From assembly GCA_031769625.1 (NCBI GenBank), contig JAUIMM010000200.1, forward strand, positions 56,008,001 to 56,072,000: 64,000 bases of DNA, written 5' to 3'. The position numbers were made by a program, and so were the translations under genes. How positions within the stretch are numbered: the stretch's first letter is position 1; every line of letters starts with the position of its first letter. This document shows positions 1-10,583 of this stretch, in pieces. A model generated the notes under the pieces. It had not been told where the DNA came from. It did not search any database and saw nothing but the letters and a program-made list of their open reading frames with translations. The DNA comes from Taudactylus pleione (lineage: Eukaryota > Chordata > Amphibia > Anura > Myobatrachidae).

Positions 1-405
1 AGTTTTATCATATCAATGTTAGGGTCTGGAAAGCCAAATCTCCATAAGGTCAAAGGCTCTTTCTGCATCTAGGGAAAAGATTAGCCTGTGGTGAAAGTCA
101 ATGGGAGGAGATGAAGTAGAAATATCCGTAATGACCCTTCTGACATTGACTACTGAGTGGCGTCCCCATATAAAACCAGTTTAGTCGGCATGGATGATGT
201 GGAGCAAAATTAGCTTTAGATGGTCTGATAGGATCTTTGCTAAAAATTTATAATAAAGATTTAATAGAGAAATGGGTCGGTAAGACCCTGGATAAGATGG
301 ATAACCTGGATAACCTTTCCGGGTTTCGGTAGCAATTTCAAGATAGCCTAATTAAAGTGAGCAGGAAGGGAATCTGCAGAGATTATTGAGATTATGGAGT
401 TAATA
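1..405 (-). pseudogene. L1/Tx1-like LINE reverse transcriptase fragment
   Basis: Reading the minus strand from about 405 down to 1 gives a recognisable piece of an L1-clade reverse transcriptase: a SYRPISLLN block, then YKFLAKILSDHLK, then HADxTGF, RHSVVNVRR, and LDAERAFDLMEIW, which holds the first catalytic aspartate motif. A stop stands between HAD and TGF, so the copy is dead. The enzyme would copy LINE RNA at a nicked target. The piece is cut by the window edge downstream. Upstream, the usual region before SYRPI (IPKPGKD in relatives) is only vaguely present. The L1/Tx1 assignment rests on motif order; the exact family is not known. Confidence 0.75.
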
Positions 406-1000
406 CCTTGTAGGGAGAAGAGCTTTCTACCTCAGCTGCTGCTTTTTTCGAGGCTGGGGAGGACGCTTCCAACTCGGAGTCAGACGCTATATTGGCTGCA
501 GCATGGAACTGGACTGGGGTCTATTGAGGCTTGGGCAGCCTTGTATAGTGAGCTTCTGGGGTGAGGTGCGGGAGCCCTGAGAAGGAGCTGCCTCACTCCA
601 TAAACCCGGAAGCGGAAGTCCTAAAATACATATTTTAAGGACAAATTGTTGGCTGGAAGGGGTTGTCGCCAGCCTGTGTTTCTGGAAATGGGGTGTTTAA
701 CTCCCATTTTCAGGGAGTGCCGAGGCCAAGGTCTGCATCACGATACATATTTCCTGGCCTCACAAGCGCCAGGAGGCAGCCAGTCTGAGTAAGCTTTGGC
801 TACAAACATTGCAACTGGTGGTCGTTATTTTGATCTGATGCTGTATCTTTGGACACTGCACTCGGATCTGCGGTGCCAGCTCAAGGCATCTTTCCAAGGC
901 TTAGTACATATCCTCCATTGACTGTTTTCACATTGTCCCTGCAACACCTGCTACACTGTCTTACACCCACACATGTTTCTTGCTTGTTTAGCATGCAAAA
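406..1000. other. Unassigned stretch, possible LINE 5' part
   Basis: No intact gene. On the minus strand around 415-520 a short open stretch rich in Ser, Glu, Ala and Lys could be the start of a LINE ORF1 fused by deletion to the RT fragment on its left. This is only a guess. Confidence 0.25.
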
Positions 1001-1430
1001 ATATTGATATATAGCGGTATGAAAGAGATCAGAATATTTGGAAGGGGCAGAAGGGGGGTAGAAGAAGGGAGGATAGAGTATATAAAGATGAGGGGGAAGC
1101 AGGGAGGCGTTAGTAAGGGAAAGGTGTGGAGAGGGGAGGAAGACTGTTGGCAAGTGTCCAGTGACTTTGTGTGGAATGTTCTAAATGGTAAGTGTGCCAA
1201 ATTAAGTTGTGTAGAGCAAAAGAGGAGTAGGAGGGCATACTTTCTTCCAGTAAGCCTCGATGGCACAGTTAGCTGCGTTAAGGATGTGTTGAATAAGTTT
1301 TTGAGTATTTCTATTTCCCAGATTCTGACACAAATATAGGATTTAGCAACAAGTTCTTAAAATTTAGCCCACTCCTCCAGCTCCAGAGTCTTTCCAAGGT
1401 CCCTCTCCTAGGCCATCTCGTGAGGTTCTT
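1000..1430 (-). pseudogene. Possible C-terminal fragment of an L1/Tx1-like LINE
   Basis: The minus strand reads ERDLGKTLELEEWAKF, a stop, then ELVAKSYICVRI and LTQLTVPSRL. This resembles the region after the RT domain of frog and fish L1/Tx1 LINEs, where a tryptophan-rich WERDLG..EEW block precedes a WYLTP.RL block. The RT fragment at 1-405 should lie downstream of its own N-terminus, not upstream of it, so this is either a second copy or a rearranged one. Pyrimidine-rich sequence follows toward 1000, as in LINE 3' ends. The assignment is weak. Confidence 0.35.
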
Positions 1431-1856
1431 TGGGTGGTGGCTATGGGTGATCAGAAGACCATAGAGAGCAGATGAGACATTTTGAGTCAGATCAGAGGAG
1501 AGAAAAAATGTTTCTAAGGGGATAGGTTGGACAGGACTGGGAGCCAAAAGCAATGTATAGGGGTGACAGATATGGAGATATTGATGGAAGCATTTGGTAG
1601 GTAAACTAATTTTTGCACCCCCATGCAACGGTATACAAACGGACAGACATGCCTGTGTTTCTCCCACCACTCCCCCATCATCACCGCCAAACGCTGATGT
1701 CCGGTCACTCACTCTGCAATGGCTTTCTATCTGCGTGCGTGATCACAGTGCGTTCGCAATGCTGTTACTGTGCACTGCATATGCATGTGCAGTACACACC
1801 ATCGGCCGACCTGCGTACACAGTTGCAATTGCGATCCATGCTGAATCAGGCCCTCA

Positions 1857-3540
1857 GTTCTCAATATGCCATAACCAGCAAAACCATAATCCAAGACACA
1901 TACCGGAGAATATTGTAATATTACAGTATGTTGTTTTCAGCCACTCTGAAACAGGTCTGTACAATTGGATGTTGCCTTTTCCAGTATTTTTATAAGATTT
2001 CCGGTGTACAGTGAGATAGCATGGGGTGTACTAAAATGAAATGACTGCATTGCTTTCCAATAAATATCCTGTATATGCATTTAAAAAAAGTATTGTATGC
2101 TGACTTATGTACATTCACTATTGAAATATTTGCCAAATGCAGTCCATGGAATAAAAATATCTACAGTGTTAAATAAATATTGTTTTTATGTTTCAAGGAA
2201 ATAGTTAATAAAATACACTTTCCATGCCAAATTCATAGAATGAAGATGGAAGACATAAAATGGTACCTAAGAGAGGTGATAGAGCTGTTAGCATGAACCA
2301 TTCCATCCATGGCTCCTTTCCTCGCTTCCTCTTCTGTCCTTTCTGTGCTGTTCTCTTCCCTGTCCTTCTTTCTCTTCAGTTCCTTCTGGTGCTATTCTTA
2401 GTTCCATCCTTCTATCTCCCTTGCTGTCCGATCCCAATGTAACAAGATGGCCAGGTAGGAGGTGAGCTAGCTGGAGATACTCCAGGATGCAATAGTGTGG
2501 TCACCAGGGAAGAACAGGTGTGGCCTAGCAAAAGGGTCAAAAAGAAACATGGCTAAATGCAGCCATTGCACAATAAAGGTGACCAAAAGGAAAACGGTGA
2601 CCCAATATCCCTGGGGAAGCAGCTGTGGAGCAGTAACACCTCCCTCCACCAACCAGGAACCACACAACTCCTTTTTAGGAGACGCTCTATACAGAGCAGG
2701 AAGATCAAGGGGCAGGCCACTATGGCAATAGTTATCTGCCCCCTATTATCACGCAAGTGCCTGGTAAGTGCTTTCTATTGAATATGGGAAGCCTGAGCAC
2801 AAGACATTATCCAGCAGCCACAATGTCCCTATTGCCATTTAGTTCCCTCCCCCAGCCGATCTAGGGAAGATATAGCTAATGATTGTCTAACACCAAGAAA
2901 ATTGAACTCTGTGGTAAATAGCATTGGATATGACAGCAGGAGTGGCACAATTAAAAGAAAAAGAACCTACAAGAAGAGAGGTGAGCAGTGGAGAAAGCAG
3001 GGGAGGAGGAAATAAGGATGAGATAATGTGGGATTGATGTGGGCTTTTTGTTGTCTAGCTTATACTATAATGATAGACAGGATCATTTCTCAGGTGTCAG
3101 CTAAACGCATCATTGTCAAGTTTCATTTGAAATAAAAACAACTGGTCAAAGGTTATCACGATAAATCAATAATTGAATAAGTCAGGTGTCATTGCCAGAT
3201 CTCATTTGAAATTAAAAATTGGTTTAATATTTCACAAGTGACAATCATGATTGACCAAGTCAGACTTTAGCATCAGTCATTAGTTTTAAAACAGACGTGA
3301 GTCTGATGTTAGCTCCTGACTTTTGATGATGTCCAAAAGTAGAAAGTGTACTAAGATATTCCATAGTGCTCTACAATAATAATTGACATGACTTATATGA
3401 AGACAGAAACAGATACAAATTCATAAGTTTTTTTTTTTTTTAAAGCAAAAAAAGTGCAAAAAAGCCTGCAAGCTAGTAGAAGAAATGTAGAGTAGGTGCA
3501 TTAGAACAGTACAATACAAATTTTAAAAAAAGCTTGTGTA
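1857..3540. other. AT-rich spacer, no gene seen
   Basis: No coding signal or clear repeat. A sequence ending in a CTGAATCAGGCCCTCAG-like block at about 1842-1858 may be one end of a MITE related to those at 13561 and 57464, but no left partner was found. A pyrimidine tract lies at about 2310-2420. Confidence 0.4.
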
Positions 3541-3593
3541 TTTTTAAGGATATAAGCCAGGGGTACCCAACCACGGTCCTCACAGCACACCAA

Positions 3594-4041
3594 GGGCGGT
3601 ATCCAATTAGCCCCGAACATTGTTCATGCGCTAATGGATAACCGCGATCGACGAAAAAGGGGATTTTTTTGCCAATTATCCCCATTTTTCAACAACATTG
3701 TTGAAAAATGGGGATAATTGGCAAAAAATCCCCATTTTTCGTCGATCGCGGTTATCCATTAGCGCATGAACAATGTTCGGGGGCTAATTGGATGAAATTA
3801 AATAATAGGATATATCTCACAAAAACACATAGGGTCCGCAATAAGCCCGCAGACCTATGTGTTTCCGCCTTTTTTGGGGTGAAAAAACGGCACTTATCGT
3901 GGATTATTTTTCGGGACACAGCAGGTCCTGAAAAATATCCACGATAAGTGCTGGCATCGGGCGTCACTTCGAGGCTAACAGGATACCCCCGCCGCAATCA
4001 ATTAGCAGTGCTACTTTAGTGCTGCTAAATGGATTCCCCCC
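3594..4041. mobile_element. Inner MITE with (G)GCGGTATCCAATTAG-type ends
   Basis: This element sits inside the outer MITE. Its left end reads GCGGTATCCAATTAGC and its right end is the imperfect complement GCTAAATGGATTCCCCC. It is non-coding. It contains two strong hairpins: a large palindrome at 3601-3793 and a smaller stem at about 3888-3945 built on CACTTATCGTGGATTATTTTTC. The ends are close in style to the ATTCAATTAG MITEs at 4652 and 40998. Confidence 0.55.
3601..3793. repeat. Large near-perfect palindrome
   Basis: Two arms of about 95 bases mirror each other around 3697. The left arm runs ATCCAATTAGCCCCGAACAT... to the centre AACAACATTGTT, and the right arm returns to ...ATGTTCGGGGGCTAATTGGAT. 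Only a few mismatches and length changes in A or G runs are visible. In single-stranded form it would fold into one very long hairpin. Confidence 0.9.
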
Positions 4042-4651
4042 TAACAGTCTAGGTTACAAGGATAGCCATACTTGAGCACAAGTATCTTAATTAGTACCTC
4101 AGTTATTTTGAGTTCACCATCTGTGCTCAAGGATGGATATCACTAAAACCTGGACTGTTGGTGTGCCTTGAGGACTGAGGTTGGGAATCACTGATATACG
4201 CTCTAGATATGATAGTGATTTTTATAGGTAGACAGATTGGAGCCAGCGACTTATACAAAACTGCTCAAAAGACCATGCAGAGTTCACAGATCTTATTAGT
4301 GGCTTGGTACATACCAGAAAATTAATATTGCTTGTAAACAAACAGTGTTAGTTTTTCAAGGAGGTAAAGAATTTATATTTACTATCTTATTATTCATCCT
4401 TTGTTTTCTTTCTGATTACCCCATGTGTTAGGACAGCAGTCAGGTTATGTCTCATGACACCTCTGCATGCAGACTCTTGATAACCTGAAAATAACCAGTC
4501 ACATCAATTACAGTCAGTAGCAAACCCGGGCGACTTACTTCAGAGTCATTCAGAGAGGTATGAAAAGATGCTGTAATTAAATTTTTATCTCCTTGATACA
4601 CTTGGTTTTTCAAAAAGACCAATATCCAAAATATTTACAGTATGCAATAAT

Positions 4652-5490
4652 GGCCCGTATTCAATTAGTTTCGCTTACGCCATAAAGTTTCACCTGCTGG
4701 AGTTTTCGCCTACATCGCATATTTTAGCCGTCGAAACTTATCGCGCGCGCACCCGCGATTCACCCTATTCAATTCCAAAAGACGCGAAAACGAGACAGGC
4801 GAAGTCAGAACAGGGGAAAAGTGGTGTCGGAATCAGGGAAATCAGCCTGAACCCCCAAAAAGATGCGGAAACATTGGGGATCAATATAGTAGTGCCCGAT
4901 TAGACCTAATGAAACAGTTTGGCGTAGTAAAGATCGCACAATTGCCTCTAATTTGTGTCTTTGCACAAGTGGTGAAGAATGGCATAAAGCAGTATTTTTA
5001 GGAGAAAATAAGTAGTCCTGTCAAATTTGGGGTACTTGAAAATGGGTGCAAGCATATTTAATAGTTGCTAAAGTGAAGTTATAAGAAATGTAAAAAACGC
5101 ACCTTCAGCAAACACCTGCAATCCAACACACCTCACCCATACTTGCAGACCCCCAAAAGTCTATTTCGATCATTTTTATGTTTGTACCCCCACTTTGCAC
5201 TTTTTCACCCCCTTTTTCAAAGTGCTTTTTTGGGGTGTTCCTCGCTTTTTTTTCTTGATGCAGTTATCCATTGGGGGGCACCTTTGCACCCCAAAATAGC
5301 GATTTTGCATTGTTTTTCTCGATCTATTCATAGGCAAATCTTTTTCGCCTATTACATTGCATTGCGTTTTCGCGTACATGAAAAGCGGATGGAATTGAAT
5401 ACAGATATAAGTTTCCGCCTGGCGAAAAGTCGCAATCGGTGATCCTTTTTTTGCGGATCTCCGGTTTTCGCTTTGAATTGAATACAGGCC
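4652..5490. mobile_element. MITE with GGCC(C/T)GTATTCAATT ends
   Basis: The left end GGCCCGTATTCAATTAG and the right end TTGAATTGAATACAGGCC are inverted repeats. The interior of about 840 bp has no supported coding sequence; short frames inside are chance. Superfamily not assigned, and the target duplication is not clear. Confidence 0.6.
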
Positions 5491-5595
5491 TATGTCTGAA
5501 AATTGAGTTTCATTTCTTTTTTTAACAGGGCAGTGTGTGTTGTAGAGAGATGGAAAGAATGCTACATGTGTCTTTATACATCTATCTTGTGTGCC

Positions 5596-5609
5596 CCACT
5601 ATCATTTAT
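5596..5609. repeat. Left target site duplication of the Penelope-like insertion
   Basis: The 14-mer CCACTATCATTTAT occurs here and again at 12329-12342, exactly flanking the compound element. Confidence 0.8.
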
Positions 5610-6442
5610 AAGAGCAGATAGAGGCAGCCGGCGCTCATAGGAGGGGCAGGGGTGTAACACCACTAGCAGCTCTTTTTAGGAAGTTCTCCCACTTCCTTAA
5701 ATAATGAAATAAATTGACAAAGCGCTCCGTGGTGTTAAATGAAATGCAATAGTCTATGGTCTTGAACCCAGATGTTTAGGACCCGTGTGTGTATATATGA
5801 ACAGTCACAATAGAAAATATTTAGAAAATAAAAGCTGGTAGGCAAAATCTTGAGGCTGGGTGTTCAGGACTTAAGTCCCCTGAGACACAAATAGGTCTAT
5901 ACGATGGGGAGTGGTCAACAGAAACCTTCTAAGAGTCAGTATACAATGTGAGTCCAAATGATGTAACCTACTAAGGGTCACTATTTACCGGGAAAGAACA
6001 ATATCCAGGTGGACAAAAACTGTCGGCAGTGTGTTGAATATTCACATTTATCAATGGTAGATTAACTCAGCTGTGCAAAAACTGTTGGCAGAGTGTTGCA
6101 AGAATACAAATGGGCTTTGTCCAGGATTTGGATACAAATGGCCTCCTCCTCCACTGCTCACCCCATCTCAGAAAAGGAATGCAGTATCAGAGTGACAGGT
6201 ACACTAGAATGCAGTGTCATAGGTGAGGAATAATTGCTTACCTGACCATGATGCCTGCTGGTCCTGCACGTACATGCGTCCGCAATTACTGTATGCAAGT
6301 ATCAGTGGGTGGCCTATAGTGAATAATGAAGACTGAATGTACTGAACTTAATAGAAAATGGAACTGTTTATTAAACAGTATTGGACAGAAAATACCCTTC
6401 AAACAGGGATTGCAATTAAAAGTACATAAGTATGGGTAGTAA

Positions 6443-6490
6443 TGTCCCAACGTGTTTCATCTCATTTAGAGACTTCTTCAAGTGCAACTG
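6443..6490 (-). ncRNA. Hammerhead-ribozyme-like motif, inverted PLE arm
   Basis: On the minus strand: TTGAAGAA, a stem-loop GTCTC-TAAAT-GAGAT, then GAAA followed by CACGTTGGG. This is the order of a type I hammerhead core (CUGANGA, stem II, GAAA, a very short stem III, cleavage site), with departures from consensus. It is the inverted counterpart of the motif at 11547. Hammerhead motifs in Penelope-like terminal regions are established knowledge; activity here is not shown. Confidence 0.5.
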
Positions 6491-7440
6491 TCCTTTGGTG
6501 TAGCTCTCTCATCTTATATACTGACTGTAATTAGCCATACATCCCCTGCTGTGGTAGCGCCGCACTTCCGGGTGTTACTTCTGGATTGCGCGCATATTCA
6601 TAGTAGCAGTGGTTGGTCATGGTGTCTCCTAGTGTCTAGCCCCTGTATACAGTTTGAGTATGCGGCAGCGCGATGTCCGTGCTGCCATCTGATACCAGTG
6701 GGTGAGAGTCGCGCAAGACTTTCTCCTGCTTCATTGTCCTCATTAGTGGTGGCAGCCATCTTTTGTGGGATTAATGTTATACTTATGTGCGCGATAACGC
6801 GATAACTCTAATGCCGTCTAGTTCTAGTGGATGAGGGTGGTACAATAGTCTCTCTTACCTCTTTGTCCTTATTAATGATGGCAACCATCTTTGGTGAGAT
6901 TTGTTCTATGAGATATATGAATCGTGTGCCAGAGAATTGTATTGGCAGCCAAGAACATGCATAACTATATGAAATTGTGATACATGTCAGTAGATTTGCT
7001 AATGTAATATATCTTATAGACTAATGGAGCTTTAAAAGTATGCCCCTAGTGGAGATATCAATCCGGTATGTTAAAGTTAATAATAGTAATGTGTGGGAAA
7101 GATCGCAGACTTATAATGATATTAACTGATTAGTCCCCAATGTAGATTTATCTACATCTATTGGTCATAAGGGATATATGAAAAAAATATATATAATGAA
7201 AAAGAATAAAAGAGGAAAAGAAAAAGATAAATGAAAAAAGAAAAACTTGGAAAATAAAAGAATGAAATATGAGAATAAATGAAAAATAAAAAATTATAAT
7301 AACCCCATAAGTACATAACAGATAAGAGCATTGAAATATGTAACTATGCATCTAGGTGAGGTGAGGGTTACATATGGTTCTTGCTAGGGGATTTCTAGAA
7401 AACGGTGAAGCTTAATCATATCTTCTAATATGATCACAAC

Positions 7441-8584
7441 TTAGGGATCTATATTGAGACCTTCCGAGTCTAGACTTTGTAGGTCATAAATCCATCGGCT
7501 CTCTGCACAATCTATGGTGTCTATTTTGTTGCCTCCCCTCCAGCTGTAATTCATTTTGTCAATTCCCATGAATTTCAACCCCTTAGGGTTGCCCTGGTGA
7601 ACAGATTTGAAGTGTTCAGAAACACTATGGTTCTCAAAGCCTATGTGGATGTTTCTGCAATGTTCATAGATCCTTATTTTAAGGGGTCTTGTGGTGCGTC
7701 CCCACATATTGAAGCCCACATGGGCACTCTAGGAGATATATTAGGTTATCACTGTCGCAGGACATAGTGCCTCTGATCTTATATTCCTTCCTTGTTTGAT
7801 TGGATGTTATTGTGCTTATGGGTTTAGTGCTTGTATAGCCCAGTAGTTTACAATTGGAGCACCTACCACAATGGTAGAACCCATCTCTGACATTGTCCCC
7901 CTCAATTGTCCTCTGTCTCACTCTATTATTTTCTTGAAGATGGTTATGCACTATTTTTTTCTTTATATCGGGGGCTTTTCTAAATACCACATCCGGTTTG
8001 GCCTGCACTATTGTTTTCAAACTATTATCCATCTGAAGGATATGCCAATGTTTTCTGAGAATGCTTTTTACTTTATATGAAGCACCTGTACATTCAGTTA
8101 CAAAGTAGACTTTATCATGTTTACTGGTCGTGGTTGAGGGTTCTGTCTCACAGTATTTTAATAATTGCTCTCTGGGTCGAGTTTCAAGTTCTTTAAATGC
8201 AGCTTCTACTGACTTCATATTGTAATTTTTTTCTTTAAATTTGTGTGTCAATTCTAGACCCTGTTTGGTATAATCTTCTAATTTGGTGCAGTTACGTCTC
8301 AGACAGGTAAAGTGGCCTTTGGGGATCCTGTTTATCCAGCTAGGGTGGTGATTGCTCTGTGCCAGGATGTAGCTGTTGACATCTACTGCCTTATGGTGGG
8401 TCTTAGTATGGATTCTGTTATCATGAATGAAAATCTCCAAATCTAGAAAAATAATGCTTGTCTTGCTGTACATTGAGGTGAACTTAAGATTTTTATCATT
8501 ATCGTTAATATAGGTTAGGAAGTGTTGTAACGATGCTTCATCACCTCACCAAATGCACAACACATCGTCTATATAATGTCTCCA
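7441..8584 (-). pseudogene. Truncated PLE reverse transcriptase/GIY-YIG copy (inverted arm)
   Basis: This minus-strand frame matches the C-terminal half of the plus-strand PLE protein almost residue for residue, from just before FLDLEIF through CGRCSNCKLL and the LIYLLECPCGLQYVG endonuclease start. A frameshift at about 7700 turns the expected GCTTRPL into GTHHKTP, after which the downstream frame resumes (TTRPLKIRIYEH, SVSEHF) to the stop near 7441. The RT palm motifs A and B are absent because the copy is cut at 8584. It cannot encode an active enzyme. Confidence 0.85.
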
Positions 8585-8585
8585 A

Positions 8586-10583
8586 AAAGCAGTTCTTGAG
8601 GACATCAGGAAACTAGATCCCAAGGTAGGCTGTAACAGACCTAACCTGTCAAAAGAAGAATGGGAGGCTTTAAGATCACTAGAAAGGAACAAGGATATTG
8701 TTGTGAAGCCTGCTGACAAAGGTGGGGGAATAGTCATTTTAAATAGGCGGGACAATGAAGAAGAGTCCTATCGGATTCTTAATGACACTACCACCTATCA
8801 GAAATTAAAGGGGGACCCTACTATCACATTCCAAAAAGAACTTCAGGAATTTTTAAATATAGGAAAGACCCAAGGAATTCTCAATAAGCACGAATATGAC
8901 TTCCTCAATACATCTAATCCAGTAATCCCCATCTTTTATTATTTGCCGAAAGTGCATAAAAACACCACTCACCCCCCTGGAAGACCGATCACATCAAGGA
9001 TCAATTCTATTACTTCCCCCCTCTCCCAATATATTGACAATTTTTTACAATGTTATGTTCAAAAACAACCAGCCTACCTCCGAGACACGACTGAAGTGCT
9101 CCTCACACTACAGGAGATAGAGTGGAGTGATGACCTCTGGATGATAACCAGCGACGTCACCTCGTTCTATACTGTTATCAACCACGAGCAAGGTTTGTCC
9201 AGTATTAAACATTTTCTTTATCAAGATGGGGATATGGCCGAGGAACAGAAAGAGTTCATACTTCAGGGTATAGAACATATTTTAACACATAATTACATGT
9301 GGTTTGGTGGTGACTTCTACTTACAATGCAGAGGAACAGCGATGGGGACCAAGTTTGCCCCGAGCTACGCTAATCTCTTTATGAGTCACTGGGAAGACAA
9401 CATCTGGTCTAATGCGGAGCTCGAGGCAAACTTGGTCCTATGGAGACGTTATATAGACGATGTGTTTTGCATTTGGCGAGGTGATGAAGCATCGTTACAA
9501 CACTTCCTGACCTATATTAATGACAATGATAAAAATCTTAAGTTCACCTCAATGTACAGCAAGACAAGCATTATTTTTCTAGATTTGGAGATTTTCATTC
9601 ATGATAACAGAATCCATACTAAGACCCACCATAAGGCAGTAGATGTCAACAGCTACATCCTGGCACAGAGCAATCACCACCCTAGCTGGATAAACGGGAT
9701 CCCCAAAGGCCAGTTTACCCATCTGAGACGTAACTGCACCAAATTAGAAGATTATACCAAACAGGGTCTAGAATTGACACACAAATTTAAAGAAAAAAAG
9801 TACAATATGAAGTCAGTAGAAGCTGCATTTAAAGAACTTGAAACTCGACCCAGAGAGCAATTATTAAAATACTGTGAGACAGAACCCTCAACCACGACCA
9901 GTAAACATGATAAAGTCTACTTTGTAACTGAATATACAGGTGCTTCAAATAAAGTAAAAAGCATTCTCAGAAACCATTGGCATATCCTTCAGATGGATAA
10001 TAGTTTGAAAACAATAGTGCAGGCCAAACCGGAGGTGGTATTTAGAAAAGCCCCCGATATAAAGAAAAAAATAGTGCATAACCATCTTCAAGAAAATAAT
10101 AGAGTGAAACAGAGGACAATTGAGGGGGACAATGTCAGAGATGGGTTCTACCATTGTGGTAGGTGCTCCAATTGTAAACTACTGGGCTATACAAGCACTA
10201 AACCCATAAGCACAATAACATCCAATCAAACAAAGAAGGAATATAAGATCAGAGGCACTATGTCCTGCGACAGTGATAACCTAATATATCTCCTAGAGTG
10301 CCCATGTGGGCTTCAATATGTGGGATGCACCACAAGACCCCTTAAAATAAGGATCTATGAACATTGCAGAAACATCCACATAGGCTTTGAGAACCATAGT
10401 GTTTCTGAACACTTCAAATCTGTTCACCAGGGCAACCCTAAGGGGTTGAAATTCATGGGAATTGACAAAATGAATTACAACTGGAGGGGAGGCAACAAAA
10501 TAGACACCATAGATCGTGCAGAGAGCCGATGGATTTATGACCTACAAACTCTACACTCGGAAGGTCTCAATATAGATCCCTAA
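8586..10583 (+). CDS. Penelope-like reverse transcriptase with GIY-YIG endonuclease
   Basis: The frame is open for about 665 codons from the inverted-arm junction to TAA at 10581-10583. There is no ATG at the 5' end: the first in-frame residues (AVLEDIRKL, LSKEEWEALRSLERNKDIVVKPADKGGG) are already conserved PLE sequence, so an N-terminal part is probably missing. A GTG at 8703 lies inside the conserved VVKPADKGG block and is an unlikely real start. RT motifs in order are SDVTSFYTVINHEQG (motif A), RGTAMGTKFAPSYANLFM (motif B), RRYIDDVFCIW (catalytic YIDD) and FLDLEIFIHD. A CxxC pair (CGRCSNC) precedes the GIY-YIG nuclease: NLIYLLECPCGLQYVGCTTRPL, then IRIYEH and the SVSEHF block. PLEs use this protein to nick DNA and copy their RNA into it. 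No stop or frameshift was seen, so it may be recent, but the missing 5' end makes this copy doubtful as an autonomous unit. Confidence 0.9.
   Translation, partial: KAVLEDIRKLDPKVGCNRPNLSKEEWEALRSLERNKDIVVKPADKGGGIVILNRRDNEEESYRILNDTTTYQKLKGDPTITFQKELQEFLNIGKTQGILNKHEYDFLNTSNPVIPIFYYLPKVHKNTTHPPGRPITSRINSITSPLSQYIDNFLQCYVQKQPAYLRDTTEVLLTLQEIEWSDDLWMITSDVTSFYTVINHEQGLSSIKHFLYQDGDMAEEQKEFILQGIEHILTHNYMWFGGDFYLQCRGTAMGTKFAPSYANLFMSHWEDNIWSNAELEANLVLWRRYIDDVFCIWRGDEASLQHFLTYINDNDKNLKFTSMYSKTSIIFLDLEIFIHDNRIHTKTHHKAVDVNSYILAQSNHHPSWINGIPKGQFTHLRRNCTKLEDYTKQGLELTHKFKEKKYNMKSVEAAFKELETRPREQLLKYCETEPSTTTSKHDKVYFVTEYTGASNKVKSILRNHWHILQMDNSLKTIVQAKPEVVFRKAPDIKKKIVHNHLQENNRVKQRTIEGDNVRDGFYHCGRCSNCKLLGYTSTKPISTITSNQTKKEYKIRGTMSCDSDNLIYLLECPCGLQYVGCTTRPLKIRIYEHCRNIHIGFENHSVSEHFKSVHQGNPKGLKFMGIDKMNYNWRGGNKIDTIDRAESRWIYDLQTLHSEGLNIDP

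Larger units (their letters stand above)
3552..4199. mobile_element. MITE split by a second MITE
   Basis: Outer terminal inverted repeats face each other: a left block with AGGGGTACCCAACCACGGTCC followed by the CACACCAA motif, and a right block with TTGGTGTGCC, GAGGACTGAGG and TTGGGAATC near 4160-4195. The outer copy is interrupted at about 3593 and resumes at about 4042 with a block resembling its own internal sequence. No transposase is encoded. Superfamily not assigned. Confidence 0.6.

Noticed and set aside
6482..6805. 107-codon frame in the PLE left arm, mirrored at 11229-11546
   Set aside because: It survives in both arms only because the arms are near-identical repeats; it has substitutions without codon bias that I could see and no known domain.
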